From assembly GCF_029873635.1 (NCBI RefSeq), contig NC_080420.1:123884719-123948718 (forward strand): a stretch of 64,000 nt of DNA. Direction: 5' to 3'. A model generated the notes under the pieces. The model was given only the letters and a program-made list of their open reading frames with translations. It was not told where the DNA came from and ran no database searches. The DNA is from Malania oleifera (taxonomy: Eukaryota > Streptophyta > Magnoliopsida > Santalales > Ximeniaceae). Shown in pieces: positions 9,610 to 21,273 of the stretch (positions are counted from its first letter, which is position 1; every line of letters starts with the position of its first letter). Made by a program: the position numbers and the translations under genes.

Positions 9610-11826
9610 TGTTAGAATTGGTGTTTTCCCAAGAGGGGGGGGGGGGTGAATTGGAATTTAAAACTTTTTCTCCTAGGTTAATCTATCCTACAACAGTATA
9701 TACACAACCTAGGGTCTGTCTATTCAATTTCCAAATGCGTAGATAAATATAATGTGAAATTTAAGTCATACGCATCATTCACCCATAACATACATGTGCG
9801 GTAAATATAAAGTGCGGAAATATAAATGAACACACGATATGTTATCGGGGTTCGGCCAACCGTGCCTAAGTCCCCGCCTCAAGCTCGCAAGCAGGAGGAT
9901 TCCACTAATAGCTCACTTAAGGGTGGAGTAGCACCGTTTACAACCAGGTCAAATTAACACAGGGCTGACCTCAACCTTAACCAGGTCAATTAGCGGGGCT
10001 GACCTCAACCTACACGCCTTAACAGGACGACGCACCTAGCTTTCCTAACCGGGTCTAAGCCAATCCGGGACTATTCCAGGGTTAGTCTCCCTCTTCAGGC
10101 CCGTGCTTGGAAATACAACCAAAGTGTATTACAATGAAATGGTACAGTGATTGTGCTTTCAAGTAAAACAGATAAGTACCCAAATTCGCGCAATAATATA
10201 TACCACAAATATGATTCAATATGTAAGCTCAATGTGGTCTAGATGATTCAACTCTAAAAGGTATTTTCTATCGGTGTAAAGCGTACGTGAGAGTGTCAAA
10301 CAAACAATCTTTGTATCACAAGATATTCAACAAATAGTTTCACACAAAGATGTCAAGTCTTATGTATTTCAATCATTAAGATATCTCAAGCATGTATGTA
10401 TTAAACGATGTATATGCTTGGTTTGCAAAAGACGTGTAATCTTTGTATTCAGCAAATAATATATGAGTGAAAGAATATTGCAACAAAGATTTTATCACAC
10501 TAACAAATATCTCATCAAATATTTTCAAGATAAAAACACAGTAGATATTTGAAAATATTTTTGCAACCAAAATGAAAATACCCTCTTCTTAAGATCTTGC
10601 AATGAAGATGCAAGCTTAGAAGATCTAACAAGGTTTTCTTAGGAAATGCTTATTAGCAAAAGCCTCCTAAGAATCCTAAGGTTTGGCTCTCAAGAAAATC
10701 ACATCAAACAAGTAGCCTAAGGAGAGCAAACCTATTAAACAAAACACTCAATCAACTTACAAAATATGTAGGCAATGCTAGAAGGCAAGTATGAGTGGTT
10801 TGAGTAATAAAATGAGTAGTATAGGGTTTTTATTTTTCAAAGAATTCTTCCCTAATCAAGGTGGCTAATCTCTTACTAATTTTCTCAAATGAACTTGTAT
10901 ATATAAGCAAAGGAGAAAATATGACCGTTGGGGACCTATTGGGTATTATTAGAAAAGTTTAATGACGTTTAAGACATTTTAACCCTGTTTAGAAAAATAT
11001 TAACCACGGTAAAAATTGGACCAACCCGAGAGGTCCGGTCGACCAGGACTCAAGTAGCTCGGTCGACCAGGGCAATTTTGAACTGAGTGGCTCGGTCGAC
11101 CAGAGAGGGCAATTTGCCAAATTTCTGAGGTTCAGTCGACCGGAGCCTTTTTGAACTACAGGGCTCGGTCGACCAGGCCGTTGGGAATTCTCCCAAGACC
11201 CCTCAGTCGACTAGGTAGTTGGAGTACAAATCTGGTCGGTCGACCGGGAGGTCAAAGAGTTGACTCCCAGGAGGTTCGGTCGACCGAGGTCAAATGACCT
11301 ATAAGGGCTCGGTCGATCGGGCCTGGGTCAAACAGTTGACCCGGACCGGTTTCGGTCGACCAGGCCAAGAATGAACTGTTTTGGCCGGTCGATCGAAAGT
11401 GCACCAAGTGTGCATTTCAGTCCCTTCTTGCAACATATAAACCCTATTCAAGTGCCTATTACATACAAGTGTAAAGGTGAGTGTCCTAAGGTCACTTGGG
11501 GTCCAATTTGAAATCACCGAAAAAGTCTAGTGTTGGTCGACCAAAGGTTCACCCTAAGGTCTTTCTATGGTTCGGTTTGAGCTTACAAATTAAATCATGC
11601 ATGTGATGTGTGTGAGCTTATTACAAACCGAAAACCCTAATTACTATTACAGACAACTTCACTGAAAATTATTACAATTAAGAGTTATGAAATTGTCTTC
11701 AAGCCTTTCTTGCTTTGTGCACATCTTGATCTTATCATTGTTGATTCCTGCACAAAACTCAACCACTCATTAGATACAATGAGTATTTATCATAATCAAA
11801 ACCGGGCGTGACCAATAAGGTCAACA
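9610..11826 (-). repeat. 5' LTR of element A
   Basis: 2,217 bp, aligned throughout with 2256-4489, bounded by the PBS on one side and the GACGC duplication on the other. The close match between the LTRs suggests a fairly recent insertion compared with element B, whose LTRs differ more. Confidence 0.9.
10898..10907 (-). promoter_or_regulatory. TATA-like box of the 5' LTR of element A
   Basis: The minus strand reads TTATATATAC, downstream of a palindrome array at about 11034-11395. The position matches the TATA box of the other LTR (3544-3551). This is the likely start region for the genomic transcript. Confidence 0.6.
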
Positions 11827-11831
11827 GACGC

Positions 11832-11865
11832 AGTACTCCCAACAGACCTAGGTCGAGGCGTTACA
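11832..11865 (+). mobile_element. Cassandra-type LTR, right part
   Basis: Continuation of the LTR at 2007-2255 beyond element A. It ends AGGCGTTACA. Joining the two parts across the GACGC duplication gives one continuous LTR. Confidence 0.75.
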
Positions 11866-12000
11866 TATATATTATAAAATTATGCAATAAACTATTAATA
11901 TTATTATTGTTAAGTACAAAAAATTAGTCAACTACTCTAAACACTATAACAACTCATCTATGATATCAACTCGCTATTGACACAAGAAATGCATATTTAT
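11866..12000. repeat. Backbone repeat (left of SINE)
   Basis: Contains the landmark 'caactactctaaacactata', also seen with variations near 22740, 23215, 23450 and 29020. It is part of the diverged, repeatedly duplicated backbone of this window. Its last 15 bases (11986-12000) form the SINE target duplication. Confidence 0.6.
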
Positions 12001-12435
12001 GCCCCTACGACATGGCGCAATGGAAATGCATCAGTAAGTAAGAAGGAGCATTGGAGGTTCAATTCCAGGTAGATACACTCACGGAGCCCGCGGTACTTGT
12101 GGATGGTGAAAGTTTACTCTGTAAGCCAGCGAGGACCGTGGATGGTAAGAGTTCGCTCTGTGAGCCAATGGGGACCGTGGATGGTAAGAGTTCTCTGTGA
12201 GTTAGAGGGGACCATGGATGACAATGGAAATGTCTCTCGAGAGTCGGGTTGGCCGAACGTCCAACTAATGCACAAAATTCATGTCTGCGTCCAAACTTTA
12301 CCTTAATCAACGAGACCTGGGGGTGGAGAACGTTGATTCGTAGGTTTGGTGCCGCATTAGGGGCTCAGAAGGGCTCGTTGGTGGCCGGAGTTCCTATGTA
12401 AATCAAAAAAGAAAAAAAAAAAAAAGAAAAAAAAT
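12001..12435 (+). mobile_element. tRNA-type SINE with 15-bp target duplication
   Basis: An A-box-like TGGCGCAATGG (12013-12023) and a B-box GGTTCAATTCC (12056-12066) give an internal Pol III promoter. The 3' end is an A-rich tail (about 12404-12434). A 15-bp duplication GAAATGCATATTTAT flanks the element (11986-12000 and 12436-12450). Three imperfect units of about 40 bp ('ggtgaaagtttactctgtaa' type) occupy about 12100-12217. A second copy lies at 25575-25980 on the minus strand. I do not recognise a named family. Confidence 0.85.
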
Positions 12436-12665
12436 GAAATGCATATTTATAATTTAAAGTATTTTTATATTAAAAATTAATGCTAAAATAACATCTTTAC
12501 TTTTCGTGTATATTTTTTGTGCACATGTTTAATTCATCTAATTTTACACTAGAAAGTATAGTTTTGCATTGGTCATTAGTACCAAATGGCATCATTTATA
12601 TAATTAAACTCACTAACTTCCAACTAACGACGTATGCTAACACACATCGCAACTTCTTTCATATC
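12436..12665. repeat. Backbone repeat (right of SINE, left of element B)
   Basis: Continues 11866-12000. Phrases such as 'tatattaaaaattaatg' and 'tgtgcac/atatgttt' recur near 23290, 23805, 34070 and 37010. It is interrupted at 12665 by element B and resumes at 21274. Confidence 0.6.
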
Positions 12666-14783
12666 TGTTAGCTTTGGTGTATTCCCAAAATAGGGGTGAA
12701 TTGAAATTTTAAAATTTATCTCCTAGGTTTAGCTAATCTAACAGCAGTATATTCGTAACCTAGGGTTTGTCTATACAGTTCCAAATGCACAGATAAATAA
12801 AACGTGCAGAAATAAAATCATGCTCGGCATTCACAATAAAACATACACGTGCAATAAATAAATTTCAAGAAAACAAAATGCATACATGATATGTTATTGG
12901 GGTTCAGCCAATACTGCCTACGTCCCCACTTCTAAATCGTAAGCCCAAGGATTCCACTAATGATAACTTAACGGGTGGAGCGGCACCATTTACAACCAGG
13001 TCAATTAATGGGGGGCTGACCTCAACCTACACTTTACCAGGATGGCGCACCTAGCTTTTCTACTAAAGTCTAAGCTAATCCGAGACTATTTAACTGGACT
13101 AGTCTCTCTTTTCAAACGCGTGCTTGGAATACAATAAATGTGAAATACAATTTTTTCATACAAAAAAATGCTTCTTACACAACCAGATTTGTACTACTAA
13201 GCTCAATATAATCAATCAATTAATGCACATCAATAATATAGGATTTATAAGCTCAATGATGTATGTGTGCAATCGACACTCAGTAGGATGTATAATTTCA
13301 AATATGCGCAGAGTGTTCTAACAAGGTAATCTTTGAAAGCAAAGTGTATCAAATCTCAATATCAGATTAGTGTTTCAAAAATGCTAGCAATAATATTCAA
13401 ACAAACTCAAAAATATTTTCTCAAATGTATTTACCACAAAAATTGTTTGAAATCAAGTTTTGTAAAATATTTTGCACACAAAAAGAATGCTTAAGGAATC
13501 TTGCAATATCAATGCTAAGATCCTCAAACTAATGAGTTATTCCCAACACAAGATTTATTAAGTTAAATATGTGGGAAAACTCTAGCCAAACTCTCAATAC
13601 AAAAATCAAACAATACAAATATCAATGAGAGTATAGGGCTATTTAGATGAAACACTAATAATCTAAACACTCTCTTTAAGCTTGGAGGACCAAAGAAAAC
13701 AAAGTAAAGGAGTATTTGGGATAGTATTTGGCAAAATAGGCTTTTTTAAATTTGATAGAATTTTTTGTTAATAAAGATCTTACTAATTTCTTACTAATTT
13801 TCACAAGTGAGCCCCTATATATAGAAGTTAGGCAAATTATGACCCTTGAGGACATGTAGGATATTATTAAAATTGTTTTAAAATATTTTAACAAAGTTAA
13901 CTCTGTTTAAAAACTTTTAGTCTCGGTAAAAAATTGCCCAACTTGAGAGCACCGGATGACCGAACTTGAGGTTTGGCTAACCAAGTGACAAAGTTTGGTC
14001 GACCGTGCAAAAAATGAACTGAGAGTTCGTTCTACAGGATAAGTGTCTTAAAGGCGATTTTCCCAAAACCACGCGGTTCGGTCGATCAAGTGATTTTGAG
14101 CTAGGTAGTTCAGCCGATCGGGCAATTGGAATCTCCCACGTGGGGGTTCGATCGACAAGAGCGTTGCCCGTATAAATTTGGTTGATCGACCGAGGGGTCA
14201 AAACGTTGACCCGATGGGAGTACGATCGACCAAGTTGTATGAACTTGGCAAGGTATGGTCAACCGTGCTATGGTCAAAATGTTGACCTCTAATCGGTTCG
14301 GTCGATCGAATGCTTTTATGCATTCCGATTCGGTCAACAGAATATGCATTTTTAATACATTTTGATTCTAATCCCCTTATACATTAACCCTATTCAAATA
14401 AGCACATATGTTTATGCATGCATGTGTGTCCTAAGGTCATTCTAGGTCCTTTTAAGGACACTGAAAAAATTCGGCGTTGGTCGACTGTCTAAGGTCATTT
14501 GATTTTCAAGTGATGTGTAGGGACCTAGAGTCCTTCTAAGGCCTTTGATCTTGTAGTTCCTACATGCATGATATGCATTAAATATTATAGACATTTCCTA
14601 TATTACTATTACAGACCGAAATGAATAATAACGAATTACAACATAAATGATCTTTAGGGTCTTCATGCTCTACTTCATGTGTCATCAAAGTATTTGCGAA
14701 TATAAATCTACACACAAACTTGATAGCTATCAATTACCAGTATTTGTCATTATCAAAACCGGGTGTGACCCATAGGGTCAACA
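12666..14783 (-). repeat. 3' LTR of element B
   Basis: About 2.1 kb, plus-strand ends TGTTAGC...GTCAACA. It holds a degenerate palindrome array (about 13960-14340) and a TATA-like box at 13816-13823. More substitutions separate it from its partner than separate the LTRs of element A. Confidence 0.85.
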
Positions 14784-14784
14784 A

Positions 14785-14834
14785 TCTCCTCCATTTTTTA
14801 CGATAACAGGTACTTGCCTACTTCTCCCCCTTTT
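14785..14834 (-). other. Polypurine tracts of element B
   Basis: The minus strand shows a purine tract next to the LTR (14785-14799) and a second G-rich tract at 14823-14834 followed by the 'ggcaacagcaaaa' block. The same block follows the second tract in element A (from 4641). Confidence 0.65.
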
Positions 14835-17800
14835 GGCAACAGCAAAAAGGGCCAAGATAAACATTTAAGTATATGTAGACAAATAAGAGGAAAATATCAT
14901 TTATATACAAGATAAGGTTTGCGAAAAATTTTAAGAAAAATTGGCAGCATGTCGTTTGAAAATAGGTGCATTTCCCGAAAACATGTCTGTATAAAAGTGA
15001 CCTGATTGAGTAATATATTGACAATAAATCCACAACTACATACTCAAATAGTCCAGTATTCTCAAAACATAAAATAGAAGTATAACTTTCAGTCATTCAA
15101 GAGATAGAATAGTCATACCATGCAAAAATAAATGACAAAGATAATCTCAGCAATTTAGCACACAAACAATACAATTTGTCATTTAAATGATTTAAATGAC
15201 TCATTTAAATGACATGAAAAAAAAAAATTAGACCATAAATATGCACAAATCATTTCAATTGAAACATATTATAAGACTTGTAAAAGATTTGAGTTTAAAG
15301 CTCACGACATATGATAGCAAATAGTTGGTTTGAGCATAGACATAGTCAAACAAGTTCGCATGCATTTACATGTGAAGTTATCGAACCAGTTGTGCATTTT
15401 AAAAAATATATATCCTCTTTTGATATTTGCAAAAAGTACTGGGGATTGCTTGCCAAAAAGATTTTAATTTTAAGTAAGCAAGCAACATTTTTCTGGTTTA
15501 GCATTTTAAGCATATTCATAATATAACCAGAAAACCACAACCATAATGATCCTAAAAATTTAACAATCACATGCAAGATTATATGACAAATCAAGTGACT
15601 GTGGCAACAACAACATATTTCAAATTTATGATTTGCTATAAGAATAACACATTTAAGCTCATGTCGCACTATATTTAAAATTTACCTAAGCTAAAAGGTG
15701 CTGAGCATAACAGGGTAGATATTTAAATTTAGATGCTCCCCTTATCAATTTGAACCATAGCTTAGATGAAATAAATTACTTATACTTTGTAAGGGATTGA
15801 TTTCATTGAATTTTCCAAAGTATAAGTGAGCACACAATTCATTCTTCAATAACTATACTAGATATTTATTAACAATATTTATCTCCAATCATTATAGTCA
15901 TCCCTATAGACAACAAGTGCATCGGAAATAGATATTAAGGCATTCTATGCAATTCATGACCCAAGAACATTCCATATCAAATAATTGAACTTTTAAGTGT
16001 AGGATACAATGTTCAAAGATATCAAAAGAGCCTCAATATTCAATAAGTGTATTGATGCATATGAGTTCTTTGAGCCTTTTCTATAGGGAGGGAGCTGAGC
16101 TCCTCTAAATGTCTGATGATTATACCAAGATGAAGTTTGATTATTTAATTGATTTTCATTCATTCGTTCAAAAATATTTTAACTTTAATTTTATTATAAT
16201 CATATTTAGACAAGATTTTACTTGGGAAAATTCTAACAAAAATTCGGCAGCATGTCGTCTGTAAATCGGACATTTTCCCATAAAACCTATACCTAATAAA
16301 TTCAAGCAAGCAATATATAATTCAATTTAAGCATGCAAGAACCTATAACCCACTACTAGTATGCAATTCACATCAACTGCATCCGCCATGCAGGAGGCAT
16401 TCTAGACAAAGCATGCATTCCAGTAGTATCAACTCAAGATATTCAATATAGCTCAATAGTGGTTCGTGCTAGAAAAATACATAAACTATCCATCAGAGAA
16501 ATTTTAACCATTAATTGAATCATGGATAGTACTGCAATGCTATACACATATAGGCATAAAGACATAAATGATATAAGAATATGAGAGCATTCAAATTATA
16601 TATATGAAGAACAAAAGCTCCCCTTGAGTTATGCACTCAACTCATTTAATGTCTTTTTCATTTTCAAGTTCAAAAACCAAGAGTTATAATATTTTCAATG
16701 ATTTTAGCTTGGCTTTTTTATTATAGGCTTAACGGACCAAAAAGTCACAATGAATATCTTTTCTGTGTGTTAAGCCTATCTTGCCTCTTTTTTTTTATGA
16801 ATTTCAATATGCAAGAGGCCCAAGTTCAGAATGGCTTTAAATTTAAACTGCTCGTGTGCAAGTTTCATTTGGACTATGAATTTTCTTTAAAATTGAAACC
16901 TATTACAATTAATTTAGCCATTCAACTCATTTCTAAGGATATGAAGCTCTAAAGGATATGATTTAACATTTTGAGAGCTTATGAGATGAAGTAAAGAATA
17001 AATACTCTTAACAGTTAAATTTCTATTAAGTTCAGAAGAGTATTTAAAAGAGGTAGGACATTGTTCAAAATGTATTCGTGCTAACTAATATGCCCTAATA
17101 GTTAGACCAAGAGCAACTAGGAGTATATTATTATTTATGGAATAGTGCTCTTTGGAGAATGGAAAGTATCCTTTAGATATGATCAATTTAAAGCAAGGAT
17201 ACGAACCAAAGAATGGGAGAAACCCTACTGAATGTGATCGTGGTTTGGTAAGGATTTCCTATGAAGGAGACGAGTAAACCAAAATTAGAGAATTTTGATA
17301 TTTTAAATTCAAAGGGAATATTTTTATTTAATCAATAAAACCTGAATCCCTTAGTGGTTGCCTCTAATCTTGATTATAGCAAGATGTCTTATGAAAAGCA
17401 CACTTAATATATATATATATATATATATTAATCATTTATGATCAATAGTCCTTTAAACCTAGAGTGGTGACTTGATTTTGATTTAACCTTTTCATATTCA
17501 AAAATGAGTTTAGGATTAAATGATATATAGTATGAGATGGATCCCTAGACCACAAACTTAAGTGATGGACAATGCATGCTTAACTTAGGATTTTCATATT
17601 TGCATGTGAATTAAGCAATTAGAATTATTTACCTGGCAAAGATGCCATATCCATTTTGACGTGGATTTTCATTTAAGTATGATATAACCAATGTTTTCAT
17701 ATTTTATCCAATCATTATGATATATGTATGTGTGAAGTTTAAATTGGATATTTTATCTGAGATTGCATAATGGTTATATTTTCTAATGTTCTTAGCATAG

Positions 17801-18007
17801 AGTGAAAGTGTATAATGAATACACATACTAAGATTTAACATTTTAAGCATAGCCCACTTCCTAGCCTTTTGAACATCACTACCCCTTAAACCTAGGAACT
17901 TAAGGAAGAATTTAAAATGAATATCTAATTCTTATTTGATCCCACTCTCCCTCAAGTCCTACGGGGTTTGCCTTCATAATTACCCATATCATTTCTTTGT
18001 TTAGGCT
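14835..18007 (-). other. Non-coding internal region of element B
   Basis: AT-rich, with no ORF I can support. It shares segments with A on both sides of A's cassette (about 16250-16600 with A 5700-6020, and about 17190-17900 with A 7960-8276). The stretch 16620-17150 is not shared with A. Short (TA)n at about 17407-17428. Confidence 0.55.
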
Positions 18008-19118
18008 TCAGGCACTTCTAAATAGACAATTAAATTGATTGTGCCCTTTTCTTTTACAATGTAAGCAAGTTTTGTTAAAACATGAAAGATTATGCTTACA
18101 ACTCTTATGATTACTTGTTGAGGCATGATATTGGGAATTATATGATAATCCTAAATCCTTTTTGAAAAGATTTTTCTTTTTAATCTCTAAGGATTTATTA
18201 TGATTATTCTTTTTATTTATAACTTTGAGTGTAGTTCTAGAAAAATCACCAATTTCTTCTTCTAAGCAGATAATTTTTAAGATCTTCTTAATCTTTCTCT
18301 TTTCTAAGATGGCAAAATAATCTTTTATTTCTTCTAATTGCTTTGCCATGCTTTTATTTTCCTTTTTCAAAAAGGATTTCTGCTTAGATAACTTCGCTAG
18401 AAATTTATTCATTTTCAATAAAATTTTGCCTAACTTTTCACATGATGGCATGCTTTCATTTATCAATTCAGCATATGATTCATCATAAGATATATCATAG
18501 TTATTATATGAATCATTGCATGCAACAACAATAGTATTTTCACAAGGAATACCAGATGATTCATCATACAATATGTTGCGATATTTTTCACAAGAATCAT
18601 CACGTGCATCAATAACAAGATTATCATAATATTCAATAGATGATTCAGCACATGTAGCAACACAACATTCAACACATGAATCCTCAAACGAGCTAGAGTG
18701 AGAATCATATACCTCATGTTTTGTTGATGCACTATCCCTATCACTTACCACTCCCTGATCATCTGAACATGACCTCTCTAGAATGATGGTTTCCTTTTCC
18801 TGGGTCTCTCACATATCTCTTTTCCAAGTCAACCTAGATCTCCCACGCATTTGTACATGTCATAATCTTAAGCAAAATATTAGAGTCTAAAGCACAATAT
18901 AGCATGTCCTTGGCATGTGAATTTGCATGCAACAAATTAATATCATTTTCTACTGGCATACAAGTTCCTTTATCGATCACCTGCTAGTCCCTATAATTCC
19001 TAGATTTTATAAAAATTCTCATTCTAATTTTCCAGGCAGTGTAATCAACACCACAAAATGATGGAGGACTGGAAGGTGATCGTCCCTCTCCGAATGGGGA
19101 TACACCAATTTGAGCCAT
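18008..19118 (-). pseudogene. Broken copia-type gag of element B
   Basis: Starts MAQIGVS at 19118, matching the gag start of element A, with the DUF4219-like motif VDYTAWKIRM. Two Trp codons have become TAG in the first third, more stops follow and the frame shifts before 18751. The rest (247 codons from 18751) is open and keeps the Cys/Asp/Tyr-rich repeats, the Lys/Glu-rich coiled coil, and a zinc knuckle CLHCKRKGHNQFNC of better consensus than the one in A. It cannot make full Gag as it stands. Confidence 0.8.
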
Positions 19119-19158
19119 TGCGATATTTTACAAGAGCTGTTAAGCCTAGTGTAATGAG

Positions 19159-19170
19159 GCTCTGATACCA
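19159..19170 (-). other. Primer-binding site of element B
   Basis: The minus strand reads TGGTATCAGAGC, initiator Met type, adjacent to the 5' LTR. Confidence 0.85.
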
Positions 19171-19171
19171 A

Positions 19172-21273
19172 TTAGCTTTGGTGTATTCCCAAAAGGGGGG
19201 GGGGGAGGGTGAATTGGAATTTTTATATTTATCTCCTAGGTTTAACTAATCTAACAACAGTATATTCACAACCTAGGGTCTGTCTATACAGTTTCGAATG
19301 CGCAAATAAATAAAACGTGCGGAAATTAAATCATGCGCAGCATTCACAATATAACATACACGTGCGATAAATAAATTACGAAAAAATAAAATGCACATAC
19401 AATATGTTATCGGGGTTCAGCCAATTCTGTCAACTTCCTCACCTCTAGCTTGCAAGCCCGAGGATTCCACTAATACTCACTTAGCAGGTGGAGTGGCACC
19501 GTTTACAACTAGGTCAATTAATGGGACTGACCTCAACCTACACCTTACCAGTATGGTGCACCTAACTTTCCTAACTGAGTTTAAGCCAATTCGGGACTAT
19601 TCAACAGGGCTAGTCTCTCTCTTCAGACCCGTGCCTAAAATACAACAAATGTGAAATACAATTTTTGCGTAACAAGCAGATTTGTACCACTAAACTCAGT
19701 ATAATCAATCAATTAACGCACATCAATAATATAGGATTTATAAGCTCAATGATGTATATGTGCAATCAACACTCAGTAGGATGTATAGTCTCAAATATGC
19801 GTAGAGTGTTCCAATAAGCTAATCTTTGAAAGCAAAGTGTATCAAATCTCAATATCAGATTAGTCTTTCAAAGATGCTAATGATAATATTCAAACAAACT
19901 CAAAAATATTTTCTCAAATGTATTTACCACAAGAGTTGTTTGAAATCAAGTTTTGTAAAATATTTTGCACACAAAAAAAATGCTTAAGGAATCTTGCAAT
20001 ATCAATGCTAAGATCCTCAAACTAATGAGTTTTTCCCAACACAAGATTTATTAAGCTAAATCTATGGGAAAACTCTAACCAAACTCTCAATACAAAAATC
20101 AAACAATACAAATATCAATGAGAGTATAGGGCTATTTAAAATAAAGCACTAATAATCTAAACACTCTCTCTAAGCTTGGATGATCAAAGAAAACAAAGTA
20201 AAGGAGTATTTGGGATAGTGTTTGGCAAAATAGATTTTTAAATTTGAGAGGATTTTTTGTTAATGATCTTACTAATCTCTTACTAATTTTCACATATGAG
20301 CCTATATATATAGAAGTTAGGCAAATTATGACCATTTAGGACATGTAGGGTATTATTAGGATTGTTTTAAAACATTTTAGCAAAGTTAATCTAGTTTAAA
20401 AATTTTTAACCTCGGTAAAAAATTGTCCAACCCGAGAGTATCGGTTGACCGAACTTGAGGTTCGGTCGATCAAGTGACAAAGTTCAGTCGACTATGCAAA
20501 AAATAAACTAAGAGTTCGGTCAACCGGACTAAGTGTCTTAAAGGCAATTTCCCCAAAATCACGTGGTTTGGTCGACCAAGTGATTTTGAGCTAAGTAGTT
20601 TGGTCGACTGGGCAGTTGGAATCTCCCACATGGGGGTTCGGTCGACCAGAGCATTGCCTGTATAAATCTAGTCGGTCGACCGAAGGATCAAAACGTTGAC
20701 CCGATGGGAGTACAATCAACCAAATTGTATGAACTTGGCAAGGTACGGTCAACCGTGCTATAGTCAAAATGTTGACCTCTGACTAGTTTGGTCAACCGAA
20801 TGCTTTTATGCATTCCGGTTTGATCGACCGAACATGCATTTTTAATGCATTTCGATTCAAATCCCCTTATATATTAACCGTATTCATATAAGCACATATG
20901 TTTATGCATGCATATGGGTCCTAAGGTCATTTTAAATCTTTTTTAGGACACCGAAAAAATCCGGCGTCAGTCGACCGTCTAAGGTCATTTGATTTTCAAG
21001 TGATGTGTAGGGACCTAAAATCGTTCTAAGGCCTTTGAGTTTGTAGTTCCTACATGCATGATATGCATTAAATATTACAGACCTTTCCTATATTACAATT
21101 ACAGACCCAAATGAATAATAACGAATTACAACATAAATGATCTTTAGGGTCTTTATACTCTACTTCATGTGCCATCAAAATATTTGCAAATATAAACCTG
21201 CACACAAACTTGATAGTCATCAATTACCAGTATTTGTCATTATTAAAATCGGGTGTGACCGATAAAATCAATA
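19172..21273 (-). repeat. 5' LTR of element B
   Basis: Aligned with 12666-14783. The junction to the PBS reads 'ccaattagcttt' where 'ccaattgttagcttt' is expected, a three-base loss at the LTR edge. It ends CAATA instead of CAACA at 21273. Confidence 0.85.
20301..20312 (-). promoter_or_regulatory. TATA-like box of the 5' LTR of element B
   Basis: A run of TATATATATA-type sequence downstream (minus strand) of a decayed palindrome array at about 20433-20840, the same layout as in element A. Many array units have lost the perfect GGTCGACC core. Confidence 0.55.

Larger units (their letters stand above)
2256..11826 (-). mobile_element. Element A: complete gag-only (TR-GAG-like, Sirevirus-like) LTR retrotransposon
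   Basis: Two nearly identical LTRs (2256-4489 and 9610-11826) flank 5.1 kb of internal DNA, and a perfect 5-bp target duplication GACGC lies at 2251-2255 and 11827-11831. LTR termini are TGTTGAC...TCTAACA on the minus strand. The PBS is at 9596-9607 and polypurine tracts at 4491-4640. The internal region encodes a copia-type gag (8277-9554) and a second ORF (6388-7326), but no protease, integrase, reverse transcriptase or RNase H could be seen. Repeated polypurine tracts and palindrome arrays before the TATA box recall Sireviruses. Such elements depend on enzymes supplied in trans. Confidence 0.88.
12666..21273 (-). mobile_element. Element B: complete gag-only LTR retrotransposon related to A
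   Basis: LTRs at 12666-14783 and 19172-21273 are flanked by a perfect 5-bp duplication ATATC (12661-12665 and 21274-21278). It shares PBS, LTR architecture, polypurine tract and gag N-terminus with element A but is more decayed: the 5' LTR start has lost about three bases, the 3' LTR terminus is altered at 21273, and gag is broken. It lacks the Transposase_32-like cassette and any pol domain. It is probably an older insertion of the same gag-only family. Confidence 0.85.

Noticed and set aside
12056..12066. tRNA gene from the B-box
   Set aside because: No cloverleaf continues after the boxes, and the flanks show a SINE with a target duplication and an A-rich tail.
15178..15213. Palindromic CATTTAAATGA repeats in element B
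   Set aside because: Three short AT-rich units with no counterpart in element A; probably local slippage.
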